Positions 33,967 to 46,000 of a DNA stretch of 64,000 nucleotides are shown one piece after another. A model generated the notes under the pieces. That model was not told where the DNA came from. It made no database searches and saw only the letters and a list, made by a program, of their open reading frames with translations. Positions within the stretch are counted from its first letter, which is position 1; each line of letters begins with the position of its first letter. This DNA is from Gnetum montanum. Taxonomy: Eukaryota > Streptophyta > Gnetopsida > Gnetales > Gnetaceae. The translations under genes were made by a program, and so were the position numbers. The stretch is taken from assembly GCA_015680685.1 (NCBI GenBank), contig MNCI01030356.1:524365-588364 (forward strand), in the 5' to 3' direction.

Positions 33967-36179
33967 CATGGCTCCCAAATGTCAAGCTTCATCTTAGGCT
34001 CCTTTAGGTAGTAGCTCTTTATTGCCTAATATTATTTTATATCAAAATAATGTCCTTTTTACTTTTGATTAGGTTCATAACTTGCTTGGGAAGGAGGGTT
34101 TTTAGTTCCTTACCACTTCTAGGTTAGCTGATTTACTTGTTTTTCCAATTTTTAAACTTTTTCAATGCAAGAGTATTCTTTTGGAGCGGTGTGAATAGTA
34201 TGACAATAAGAAAAGTCCTACTTTTTAATTAGTTTTTGGAGCAATAACAGTCCTTCCTCTTGATATTAAAGTAGTCTTAAGTTTTCAACAAGGAGAGGAG
34301 CCTTTAATTCCTTCAATTTATTTCCAAAAATTTAAATCATTTTGTAAGACGGAATTATTTGCCTACATTACTGATTTTGCTATTGACAAAAGTCAATTTG
34401 TTTGTAAAGATTTCATTAACGATGTCAATTGTGACTTATGTCTATTCATCAGTAGCAAGGTTTTATGATATAGATAGCAATCTAATGTTAGTTCTTATTC
34501 TATTTTCATACTTCATGGTGCCATAACTGGTAAAATTTATGATTAGTCATTGTCTTGTTTCTTTGCATGATATACTGCTATGATTGAAATTACTATTACC
34601 CAACAAAATCCTTCAAAATACTATACCCTATGTTGTATATTCTTGATCATGTGTATGATCCTAAGTTATGATCATCCCAAGAAATGTTTTACTCGCTACA
34701 ATCCTTGGTTGTGCCCTAAATTTTTAGAAGATGAAAGAGTTATAAGAAGTAAGATTATGGATGCCAATAAAGGTCAACTGGCTTTACAGCAAGCTCAAAG
34801 TCAATAGAAAATCAATGATGTATTTTCATGTTTTTATTATTTTCTTGTTTGTTGATTATTTTTTTATTTTATACATTTGACAATGCAACCTAGCCTATAG
34901 AATGAACCAATGTAGAGTGTTGAAGCTACACAGGTTGAAGAAATGCAAGTTACTTCATCCTTTGGCATGGTTCAATCATAAAAACAAATCATGTTTTCTA
35001 CTCCCAAGGCATATATATTTAAATATTACTTAGTTTTATATTTTATCTATATATTTGTTTTTCTAATAAATTTCTTTTTAGAGAGGCAATGTATTGGACA
35101 AAGTTCTAGTAGTCCAGTAGTTCTAAGACAACAAACCCAATAGCAAGCTCCACAAAAATCCCAACAAAGTTAATAGAGTTCAAGACAAGATAAGGGAAAG
35201 CAACCAAAGATAAGTTTTAGTTATTTAAAGGCTTAAATACTTTCCTCTTTTCTTTGTACCATAATTTTTTAAAATTTGATTTTTTTTTATTTATATATAT
35301 ATACATATTATTGCAGAGGTCTATGGAGTGACAATACTTTATCTAAGAGATGGATAGAGGTGATGCAAGCACTACTTCTACACAAACTCCCATTCTACCA
35401 CCTAAGTCACTAGTTATAGCTTCTTTTTCTATGACACCTAGAAGAGGTTTTCTTCCATAGGCAACATTGACATTATTTTTTGAGTCTATTTTAGTGACTT
35501 ATTTTTTCTTAATCTTAGAATCTTCCTATTTGATGGGAAAGATAGTCGTGGTTGCTAAAGAAGACCTTGTACTTCTTCAATGCATTAGCCAACAAATCTC
35601 AGATAATAAACCCTATTCATTAACGAGGGTGTCTACCATCTATGGGAATCTTAGTCATGCAACTTCAAGGCAGATTATGATTTAACATAGGCTGAAGTGC
35701 CATCATCTTTTCATCCAATTCTTGAGGATGCTCCAAATGCTGTAAAAGATCTTGGGCAACTCTTAGGAGAGTTCGAGAGTGCAACATGCTATGCTTTCCA
35801 TCTACCAACTCATGAATGATTCCTTCAATTTGATAATGCTCAATTTCATGTAATACTTTTATTTTATTTGTTTGTATTTATTTGTTGATTTACTTATAAC
35901 TTATAATTTAAATGTTTTTTCCTATAGAGAAAGGAGAAGGAATGGAAAAAAGACATGGATGATTGATTAATATAGATGGATATGTTGCAAACCCAACTTA
36001 AAAGAAAGGAGGAATTAGTAGTTGCAGCTAGACATGCCACTAAATATATCAAACAATTATGTGATAGACTAGTTCGATGTAAAGTAGTACTTAGCAAGGT
36101 AGATGCTACTACTAAAGAAAGAGAGTCCCAATTGAAGATAGTCATAGATCTTCTTAAGTCTTTTAGTTGTAACAAATGA
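33967..36179 (+). pseudogene. Antisense multi-exon gene of unknown function inside the chromovirus
   Basis: From ATG 33967 the plus strand reads as one protein of about 270 codons interrupted only by TAG, TAA and TGA (for example TFD-stop-VHNLLGKEGF, LLERCE-stop-YDNKK). Most stops stand where CAG, CAA or CGA would fit. The segment 34580-34807 is open. Coding-like blocks then continue at about 34884-35008, 35083-35210 (Gln-rich), 35318-35850 and 35930-36179. The last is open from 35976, contains KRKEELVVAARHATKYIKQL and is coiled-coil-like. Breaks between blocks look like introns: ...TTTCTTTTTAG at 35082, a GTAAG-like donor at about 35211, TATTGCAG at about 35317, and ...CCTATAG before the last block. 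I do not recognise the family. It could be a captured host gene, an antisense ORF proper to the element, or a separate nested insertion. Confidence 0.45.
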
Positions 36180-36392
36180 TCATAGTTGCTTTTTTTACAT
36201 TTTCCCATTCTACTTCTTTTCCCTATTCTTCCTTTTTCTATATCCTACATAAATGTACTTCCTCTCACTCCTCTTTTACTACAAAAAAAAATAATATAAT
36301 ATTTTCTTCCATTTTATTATTTTGCTTAATGTACTTGTGTTCAACAATAATAAAATAGAGTTTTTCTTATACTTTGGCTCCTGAATCATGGT

Positions 36393-36408
36393 TTTCTCTA
36401 ATACCAAA
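36393..36408 (-). other. Chromovirus primer-binding site (initiator tRNA-Met type)
   Basis: Directly inside the 5' LTR the minus strand reads TTTGGTATTAGAGA, close to TGGTATCAGAGC, the complement of plant initiator tRNA-Met. C-to-T decay explains one difference. Confidence 0.75.
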
Positions 36409-36918
36409 TGTGACATCCCGTTCCCAGATGTCGTAAAAATATGATCACTTAATTTATTGCATTCATCGTTATCTTATATAATATTCTAGAAATATCATAA
36501 ATATTTAATAAATAAATTAATTGGAAAATAAATAACTAGTGCTAAAGAATAAAACAAGGGAAAATGGATAAATTTTATGAATAGAAGAGAGTCTTGTAAC
36601 ACCCTTTAGGTTATCTTCCTATGCCACTTAAGCCTTAGAGGCAATTTGACACTGCCACCATGGTTAGGCTATCCTACCAAAGGGGTGATTAGTTCCTTTT
36701 TGTCCCACTTCACTTGACTCCCATTACTTGCCTTTTCTAGCTCTACAACTCCATGCTTGGCACAACCTCTAATCCTAACCTTAAATGGCATAGGTCAAAC
36801 CTTTTTCTAAGGGATACATGAATAATTGTATATCCTCATAATGAGGTGCCCCTTCATTAGAATGTTAATTACATTGTTTACAATCATTTCCCCCCTTAAC
36901 AAGGGATGGGATGTTACA
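36409..36918 (-). repeat. Chromovirus 5' LTR
   Basis: 510 bp, plus-strand TGTGACATC...GATGTTACA, aligned with 27462-27970. TG...CA ends are intact. Confidence 0.9.
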
Positions 36919-38050
36919 CTTGGCTAGTTGAAAAATCATTCTCTATAATTTGAAGTTTCTTTTTTTCTTCAAAAGCTTTTGTCTTCTTGAATTTCCATTT
37001 CTTATGGTCCATTTTTTCATAATTGAAACATTAGATCTTACACCTTTTTCCTTGGATGAACCCTTCTTAGAAGACTAGCTAGAATTTTCTTTTAACTTCC
37101 CTTTTATATCTTTCTTAACATTTTTTTCCTTGGAATCCTTTTCACCTTTTGAAGGTTTGAAATCCCTACCATTTGAATAATTTCTTAGACCACATTTAGC
37201 ATATCCTTATAGCCTCTTCTTAGCCTTGAGAGATAACTCAGATGTCTTATCTAAAATTTGGACTTCAGAGAATATAAGTTCTTGTTAATACTCTCTCTTA
37301 AAACCAGCTATGAAATTTGAGAATTGTTCATACTTAGACCATTACACCTTTGCTTGATGAAATAGCTTGCAAAATTCCATGTAGTAGTCTCAGAAATTTA
37401 TTTCTTTTTTTTTCTGAAATATTCATGTTCTTGGATCACTTCTTGTATATGCTATGACTTATCAAACTTTTATTTCATTAAATATCACATATGTAATCAA
37501 TCTTTGATGAATGAGACATGGTTAACAACATAAGCATAGCCTTCTCTTTTCCACCAAACATGTGTTGTACCCTAAAATTTGATTTTTTCATATAAAACAC
37601 TTTATTTCTTATGAATATATTTAAGTTTAAAATACTTGTTAATAGTCTTAAGGCAATAAGTAATGGAATGTATATCTTCCATCTCATTAAAGGTTTTGAT
37701 CTTGACATGTGGCATATTTCCAACATTTTTGAAGACCTTGGCAAGAGTAATCTCTATTTCTTCACCAATTTATCCCTATTATTATGAAATAGGCCCCATA
37801 TTTCTTTGTGTTGTATGCACAACGCTTGAAGAATGATGGATCTTCTCTTCTTTAGCTTTGTTCTCATCTTCAAAGTGTTCAAGATTAATGGGAATATCAT
37901 CTTCCAAATTAGGCATGGAATGATGATCATTGGAGGAAGAAACCATAGACTTCATTTCTTCCTTAGATATTCTTAAATATGGTTGCTTTTTTTTCATATC
38001 TTCTTCTAACTTCTCAAGTTTCTAAGAAAATAGCCCCCTTAATTTCTTCC
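36919..38050 (-). pseudogene. gag: Old Ty3/gypsy gag (split by chromovirus)
   Basis: On the minus strand, from about 38050, it reads an acidic N-terminal part (SSNDHHSMPNLEDDIPINLE), then VWWKREGYAYV-like and WSKYEQFSNFIAGFKREY-like residues. It ends in a basic, decayed zinc-knuckle-like stretch (CFNYEKMDHKKWKF) at about 37030-36990. This is the order of a plant gypsy Gag. The reading continues into the protease region at 27461 after removal of the inserted chromovirus. Many stops and frameshifts. Confidence 0.55.
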
Positions 38051-38449
38051 ATATCCTTGGAAAGAGACTAAATTATATTCTTCTTTAATGTCATGATAGA
38101 ATTAGGCCAAAATTTAAAATACCCACAAGTAGAAATTAAAAGCCCAAAAAACATTAAAATATCCACAACCAAAGTTGAAGTAAATGCAAAATGTGAGAAG
38201 TACCCATAAATAACTAGCTCTAAAGAAAAAAATGAAACAAACCCTAGCTTAATTAAGCTAATGGATGTCATAATTGGGTAAAATTATCAAAACCCAAATC
38301 AAGTTATCTTAATTCTAGGCCAAAGGAATTTTTCAAATCCTAAGAAGAGTAGAAGAAGGGAAAAAACCAATTGAATTCCTCACAAGATTAATATAAGAGA
38401 AATTTCAATTACCTAACTTAAGGATTAAAGTGAGAATTATTAATTTTAG

Positions 38450-38921
38450 TGATGTTTGAATCACTTGGTTTAAGAAAACTAAAAAAAATTGACGACTCAA
38501 TTAGTAAGAAACGTGTTGAAATCATAACACATCATGGGTTCTATAATTGTTGCAATGTCAAGTGACTATGTTGTACTTGACATTTAAAAGTATAAATAAT
38601 GATAGATATTACTACTTGATATTTCTCTAATTCTTTTGTCTCTCACAACACACATAATCAAACCAAAGACAACATACATATATATGATAGAAAGAATAGC
38701 CATTTTGATAGATCAAATAGATACAACAAGTAGTTAAAATTAATTAAAAGATGTAGATAATGAAATTACTTAAAATAAACTCTAACCAACAAGTACTACA
38801 ACTTAGTACCATTGTAATGATGTTAGACACTATGATGGTATAATGCAAAAATTTATGATGTTACAAAATATAGATCTTGTTTGATATGTTAAGCTTGATT
38901 AAATACATCAAATCATTAACA
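38450..38921 (-). repeat. LTR-like repeat, left copy
   Basis: 472 bp, plus-strand TGATGTTTGAATCAC...CATTAACA, so TG...CA on either strand. It aligns along its length with 47800-48237. Its place just upstream (minus strand) of the old gypsy gag makes it a candidate 5' LTR of that element. Flanking pentamers do not form a target duplication with the right copy. Confidence 0.6.
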
Positions 38922-39254
38922 ACACTTCTTAAGCTTAACATGGAAAAAAATAATGTTGTTTTACTATCTAATGTCCAATACATGATCATTATAGGTTGAC
39001 TGATAAGAATAATATCACTTTATTACTCTTCTCCACTAAACCACATGAATTAAAGATTCATAATCATAGCCAATGGTTGTGGAGTAATGCTCTAAAGAGG
39101 AATTTCTTTTAATACAATGCATTTCATAGTGATCACTGTATTATCAAGAAAATCACAAGCTATTTCTCGAATTAGTAAAGTTATTATTATAAATGTAATA
39201 TGATGGTAAGCAATATTTATTTTCTAAAAAAAATATTACATATTAGTATTCTTA

Positions 39255-39433
39255 TTTAAATAACTCTTAAAATAGTAAGATGTTTGTTTCTCAAGTCAAA
39301 GGCCTGGGTTTGATCTTGAGATTATCACTTGAAGAGGTTAGGCTTTCACTCATCTACCAACCCTTTTAGGACCTTGCTTAGTGAGATGAGCACTATTGCT
39401 CTAGGTAATGATCCTTTAAATAACTCTTGAAAT
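39255..39433 (+). mobile_element. SINE-like insertion with target duplication
   Basis: A body of about 141 bp (39274-39414) is flanked by 19-bp direct repeats TTTAAATAACTCTTAAAAT (39255-39273) and TTTAAATAACTCTTGAAAT (39415-39433), which differ at one base. Near its 5' end the body has AAAGGCCTGGGTTTGATCTTGAG. This resembles the tRNA-derived B box (GGTTCGANTCC) in its usual setting in plant SINEs. A clear A box and a poly(A)/T tail are not seen. Confidence 0.55.
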
Positions 39434-41569
39434 TTAAAGAAAAATTATTGAAGATATTAGAGATAATCTTCTCCTCCAAAACATATTCCAAGATAACTAA
39501 ATACTTAACCATTGAAATGAAAATACATGTTTGTCATGGTAAATTAGAATTAGATAACCTCACCATCTAACATAGGAGGTGTAAGTAAATAAATATAAAT
39601 AAGGAATTATAGTAACATTAATCATTAGTCAACAAATGATTCTATATTAGCATTCATCATATTATCAAATATATTTGATGATGATCCACCCTTTTATTCT
39701 ATGTCATAGTCTTTAACCGTTGATACTTCATGAGCTACAAGAGGTTCAATAGAAAATAGTGTAACATCTTCAACTACTTCTTTTAACTCTAGATCAACAA
39801 ATTCCTTTTGTATATCAATTTTTAATTTATTATACACTACTAAAATTGATGGTGATATTGTATTGACAAGTGATAGCTCACAACCCTTAAAGGAAAATAT
39901 TAATAGTTCCTTATAGTTAGCTATGAAATTATCATTTATTACCTATTCCTATAAACTTCTTACCATAACATCCAACATATTCCATCCTTTAGTGAAAGTC
40001 TTTAATAACTGATTTTTCTACTTGATGAAATTGTTTATCAAGTTCTCAATTTAATCAAGCTCTTCTTGGCATTTAGAGACTTTATTCTACATTGTTAATT
40101 TATCTCCCTCTAACTCCATAGTTCTATCCATCAATTCCTCTAATTTATTTGCAAGTTCTATATTTGTGCTAAAACTCACAATGCTCTTTTTTTTACTTCA
40201 TTATCACTATTACTTAAGATTTCCTATTAAAAAATTTTATCATACATTCAACCTCTCCTTTATATCTGATAAAATCTCTAGCATATTTTTTTTCTTGATA
40301 GAAAATTATCAAATCCTTGTTTAATGTCTTATTTTGTACCAAAGTAGCATAATGTATTTGTTTACTATTTCTTAGCATATCACCATAAGCTTTTGATTTA
40401 AAATAATACCCTACTATGATGTCATTCATGATCATTAAATAATATAATAAATCGTTACTCACTATGATTACATGAATCTTTAAAAGTCTACTAAGATCTT
40501 TATTCATCATGCTTCTAATCACTATGGAAAGTCATCATTAATTATGTACCCAAAATATTGCATGAAGGTTTATTCTAAATAGTTTTCTCCATAAGGTTAT
40601 TCTCCACTAATTCCTTAAAGAAATTAATGGTTGCTTCTTAATGTACAATCTTATTCTCAAAACTACATTGTTGTATTATAACTTGCATCATGGATGGAGT
40701 TAGATAGTCAAAATCAAGGTTTCTTTGCCCCTAGGCTTGTACATTAGTAGGTTACTTTATTGAAGTAAATCCATAATAATCTAATTAGTTTTCGAGAAGG
40801 CTTCTAAATATAACCAAGAAACCAACTCCTTATTTTTATTCTTCATTGTGGAGGTGACTTCAATATTATTTGCATTATTGAAGACATTAACAAATGTTGG
40901 TAAGAAATAGTCATAGAAAAAAATATAGGTAGAAGAGGTATAATATGAAAGTACCTATCTCTTTTCTCCATTTTGAAAGTTAATTGTCAATTCATATTGT
41001 TTTCCTTCTTCACTGCGGTGTATAGAAGACATAACAAAGGCCACACAATATAGCATTATTCATATTCTTTATTGCTATCCAATAAGCAATAATGTAGTCA
41101 AGGCTTGAATATGAAATTTCAAGCTACAAAATCAAAATTATTGTGGTGGAAATGGTACAAGCTTTTCCCCATTCTTATTAATTGAGAAAATAGCTCAATA
41201 ACCAATGCCTAGGGAACTTGACCATTTTTAATCTAAAATCTATTTTTACCATCTAAAAATAGAATTGTAAGAACCTCTTTTACATATTAAAAAATCTATA
41301 GGTCTATTCTACTAGATAAATGAACTAGCTATTATTATAGGTTTTGAAAAGATTTTCTCCTATTGCATTGTCCTTTAACATCACAAATTCCAAAAATGGC
41401 ACAAAGGTTAACATTTCCAATTCAGCATCATGGTCCAACTTAACCAACTTTGTGGTCAATGTTAGATCATAATGATGATTTTGAATGCTAACCTAAGGGG
41501 CCAAATATCTAACATATTCCTACTTGAAGAGTATTGGATCAAAAAATTTTGTTTTATTAGCAAAAGCAT
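39434..41569. other. AT-rich sequence hosting the first LINE
   Basis: Mostly unassigned. The minus strand has a 102-codon open stretch at 40522-40214 (Ile/Lys/Asn/Tyr-rich), which I do not recognise and which may be chance in AT-rich DNA or a decayed transposon frame. The sequence continues after the LINE at 47135. Confidence 0.3.
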
Positions 41570-41585
41570 CATAGTGAGTGGTCAT
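41570..41585. repeat. Target-site duplication of LINE-1 copy A, left (16 bp)
   Basis: CATAGTGAGTGGTCAT, repeated exactly at 47119-47134. Confidence 0.9.
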
Positions 41586-41871
41586 GGCGAGATGTGTTAG
41601 CTCTGCAATCAATAGGGCTCGCGTGTTTGGGTTTCATTTTTTTGGCAGGGTTGCAGTGGCTACTGTGTGCCCAAGCGGCATAGTTGCACACTGCATTTTT
41701 CATTCTGGGTTTTTCTTTCATAAAAAAATGATGCAGTGACTAGGTAGGTGGCAACAGGAAACCCTAGATCTAGGCAGATTTGTTTGCAGCACTTCCCATT
41801 TTGTCTACTGTTGATCTTTAACTCGGATTTTGGTGCTTTACGGCCAGATTACTGGTGTTGAGCCTGTTCAA

Positions 41872-43008
41872 ATGGACATGGAGCTTCCTTCATGCAAGGG
41901 TATGGACGAATCCTTAGTGGCTACTACTTCTTCACTTCAGGGAAGTTCTCCCAACTTAGAATCTTTGGATTTTCTTTTACCTGATGACATCTTTGAATCT
42001 GTTTCTCAAGATTTTTCTACATGCTTTATCTTTTTTCAAATAGTGGATTTTCTACCTCGATCATTAAGCATCAATTTGCATATTAAAAATATTTTACAAA
42101 CCCATGGGATACAGTTCTTATACGCTCGATACTATGCTTGTAATTTTGTCCTCACTAAACTTTTTGAGGCTTCTCACATCGAGAAAGCTCTCTCTCTTCA
42201 GATTTTTCCTACTCGTAATGCTACACTTATCACCTAAGCTTGGAAATTTGATTTCAATGTTAGGGACCTAGCATTTAATATCATCCCTTGTTATGTAGAG
42301 TTGCCTAATCTTTCTTTAATCTTTTCATCTGTTGAGCAAGACATAGTTAGCACCTTAGGTCGAGTCATCTCAGACCATGGAATTGAGGTTAATGGGGCTC
42401 ACTTTTATTGCTACTGTATCAAACTTGACATTTCCCAAAAGAAAACCACTTTAACCTTAGGAGCTAGAGGCAAATTTTTTACCCAAAAGGTAGACTATTT
42501 TTATCTTCCCAACTCTTGTAGCTACTACCATTGTGCAGAGCACCACATTTCTACCTATCCCTTTCTAGCTAAGAAAAAATCTCAAACCAATCCTCCCAAA
42601 TCTAGTCCTGTAGTCACTCCTCAACCTAACCCACCACTTGATCCCATTAATTTTGGTTCTACTTCTAACAATGCTCCACACCTTTCTTTCTCGTCAACTC
42701 CCTCTAAGGTAAGAGTCTCCCAATCCCATTCTCTCATTAAGGCTAGGTCCAAGGTACCAATAATCCAATCACAATCAGTCAAAGATTCACTTTTACGTGA
42801 TGAGTTTGCAATGGTATGGGGAAGGAAAAGGGACAAAGCATCTAAAACCACTACTCCCCCTTCCTCTCCCTTGCCCAAAACTAACCCAACTTTAACTGTT
42901 AATACAAGAAACTCCTTTGCAATTCTTTCCACTACTATGATGATTGACATCCCTAATCCAGATCCTTCTACTACCTTGTCACTCATAACATCTAGAGCTT
43001 CTCCATGA
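41872..43008 (+). pseudogene. LINE copy A ORF1 (nucleic-acid-binding protein)
   Basis: About 378 codons from ATG 41872 to TGA 43006-43008, broken by one in-frame TAA at 42235-42237. The N-terminal half resembles the DUF4283-type region common in plant L1 ORF1 proteins. The knuckle at about 42520-42560 (CSYYHCAEHHISTYPF) has lost its last cysteine; copy B keeps CHYCHQEGHMFVSCPF. A Pro/Ser/Thr-rich tail follows. ORF1 proteins of this type coat the LINE RNA. Confidence 0.8.
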
Positions 43009-46000
43009 ACCTCCTATCTTGGAATGTTCGAGGCCTAACTGATAGGCTTCATCGCAAACAAGCTAGTAACTTCCTCTCTAGTCTAAATCTCACTTTAGAT
43101 TTCATCCTTCTTTAAGAAATTAAGATCTCAACCAACCAATTATCTCTTTCAACCCCTTGGTTTCTCCCCCATTCTTCTGTTCTCGCTACTTCTCATGAGT
43201 GTGGCAAAGGTGGAGCAGCCATTCTTTTTCCAGCCTATTGGACAAACAAACTCCTACAGCATGGGTTTGATTTAGGTCACAGAGTGGCCTGGGCTGTTTT
43301 CTCCTCCTGAAATGGTCCCTTCAGAGTTTGTTCTATTTATGCTCCCAATGACTCTACTGAACAGGCCCGATTGTGGCATGAACTCACTCATAGCCTCCCT
43401 TCTATTCCTTGGATTTTTGGCAGTGATTTTAACATGATGGAATTCTCTCATGATGAGCTTGGGGGTGTTTTCTCTCAACTTCCTCATCACGAATATTCAG
43501 CTTGGTCAAATTTTAAGAAATGTTTCTATCTTTCAGACGACATCGTAGACACCACTAGTGGCTCTCTAAACAACTTCACTTGGAACAATCTTTGTAAGGG
43601 GTAGGCTCGCATTTATAGTTGGTTAGATAGATATTATTTTTCCACTCTTTCTTTTTAGTAGACCCTTTCTACGAGTAAAGTCCACCAACACACAACCTTA
43701 TCTGATCATTTCCCCATTACTTTATCTATGCAAATCCATAATGACCACCAACGACAGAATTATCATCTCTTTAGGCTACATAGTCAATGTTTCTCTTCTC
43801 CTCTCACCCAACAACTTCTTTCTAGCCTTTGGAAAGCTAAACCTAGACCCTTAGATCCAAAGGGTTGGATCCACTAGTGGCTTTGGACTACTAGTAGATT
43901 TAGGAATCTCGCCCTTCATTATGGTAAGGAAGTTGCCTCTCATTCTCGGCAAGAGTACACCAACATATGTTCTACCATTGAGCACCTTATGACCAAACTA
44001 ACTGATGACCCCTTCAATAATCACATACAAGGGGAGCCTTCCAGAGCCCGTATAGCCTTTCAACATTGGGAAGTATATAAGGCACAAGGTGCCTTGATTA
44101 AAAGATGACTCACTTGGCTAAACATTCAAGATGAGCACTGTAAGGAATTCTTTAAGTACTTTAACTGATCCTCCCCTTCGCCCTCTTTAGATAAAATCTC
44201 TATAAATGGATCCATTATTATTGACCAAAATAGTCTTCTCTCTTATCTTCAGGAACACTTTGAGGCCTTATTCACCACTACTCCTATGGATCCTTCATCC
44301 TTTGTGGCCACCACTCTAAATTATCCTAGACTGCTTAATTCTTCTATGCTGATAATTTTAGAAGCCGATATTACTCCAGCTGAGCTTCGATAGGCTTGCT
44401 TTAACCTAAGCCCCGGGAAAGCCCCTGGTTATGATGGTTTTCTAGTCAAATTTTTCCAAAAGCATTGGGATTTGGTAGGTTCTAACCTCTTCCATGTTAT
44501 CAAAGAGGCTACGCTTACTGGTTCTTTGGGACCAATCTTAAACCAAGGGATTATTCTTCTTCTCCCTAAATTGGAAGATCCTACTTGTATCTCCAATTGA
44601 CGACCTATCACCTTACTTAATGCAGTTTACAAAATTTGGGCTAAATGTTTGGCTTTGCAATTAAAGAAAATCCTTGCTCTTATTATTCCACCCCCCCCCC
44701 CCCCCCCCCAACATACTAGCTTTGTCCTTGGAAGATACATATTAAATAACATGGTGGTTGCTTGGGTAGGTCTTAAGTGGGCTAAGGACGAGGGCCAAGA
44801 TATCCTCCTGATGAAGCTTGACTACGCTAAATCCTATGATAATATTAGGTGGGACTTCATTATCCAAACCATCACTAAATTGGGTTTTGGACCTAAGTTC
44901 ATTCATATGGTAGAATTCTTATTCTCAAATGCTACTACGTAAATCGCGACTACCTTCGACATCACTTCTCCCTTAGGCAAGGCTGCCCTCTTACTCACCT
45001 CTTCATCATTGCTACTGATTTTCTATGTCATCAAATCAACTTGGATATTCAAAACAATGTTTTATCTAGGGTTCATCTATATTCTCCTCAACATCAGCTC
45101 CTCAATATGCATTTCCCTGATGACTCCTTTTTCCTTATTCAAAACAATGTTGTTAATGTGCAGCGTCTCTTGTCTCGAGTATAGCAATATTGCTCCCTCT
45201 CTAGATCTATTATAAATTGGCAAAAATATTCAGTATATAGCTTCACCAATAACTACAACCATTTTCCCAATTATAGTTTGATGCGTACTCAAGATCATGA
45301 AATCATTAAGCTTTTGGAAATCCCTTTTCACTTTAGAGGCCCAACTTCAGAGCTCTGGGACCAAATACTTTCTCAAATTCAAGTGAAAATTGAAAAATGA
45401 AAAACCAAACCCCTCACCCTCGCCGGTAAGTATCTCATCTGTAAGTCTATTTGTGCTCTACCCATGTTTATTATTCTTCATGTTGGGCCCCTTCCCATGC
45501 TTCTTATCAAAAGCTTGAATGTTTATTTTGAGACTTCATGTGGTTGTCTAAAGACTCCCAAAAAGGCTTTCATCGTGTTGCTTGGAATATAGTAACTCTT
45601 CCTAAGAACAAATGTGGATTGGGCTTTTTGAATTCCTTTAAGCAAGGTCTCACCCTTGTTGCTAAGTGGTTGGTTCAGCACTTGGATGCCCCCAATATTA
45701 TTGGGAATCTTCTTCAGTTAAGGCTTTGACAAGCATTCCCTAAGAATAAGTCCATCTGGAAGGGTATCCATCCTGTTAATTGGATCCTTTCTCCTCATGA
45801 AATTATCATCCCTGGAACACATGTTTTCAAAAGCATTTGGAAGGCTTGGTAGGTCTTACATTCTAATGTGAATTGGAATAATGTTTATATCAATCCTACT
45901 CTCCTTTCTAAGATTTTCCCTTGGTGGCTGCCCCTATCGCCTGCTTCTCTAGCCACCTCAAATTCCAGGACAACCACCATTTGGTTTCAAAAGGGAGTTG

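Larger units (their letters stand above)
27462..36918 (-). mobile_element. Complete Ty3/gypsy chromovirus, minus strand
   Basis: The element is 9457 bp, with two LTRs of 509 and 510 bp, a CTTGG target duplication, an initiator-tRNA-Met type primer site and a G-rich polypurine tract. It carries gag, protease, RT, RNase H, integrase and a decayed chromodomain, all broken. An extra 3.7 kb lies between the 5' LTR and gag, including an antisense gene-like region. It is inserted in an older minus-strand gypsy gag-protease. Confidence 0.9.

Noticed and set aside
42621-42986. 121-codon frame on the minus strand opposite LINE ORF1
   Set aside because: It is the complement of the Pro/Ser/Thr-rich ORF1 tail, where stop codons are rare by composition; there is no independent support.
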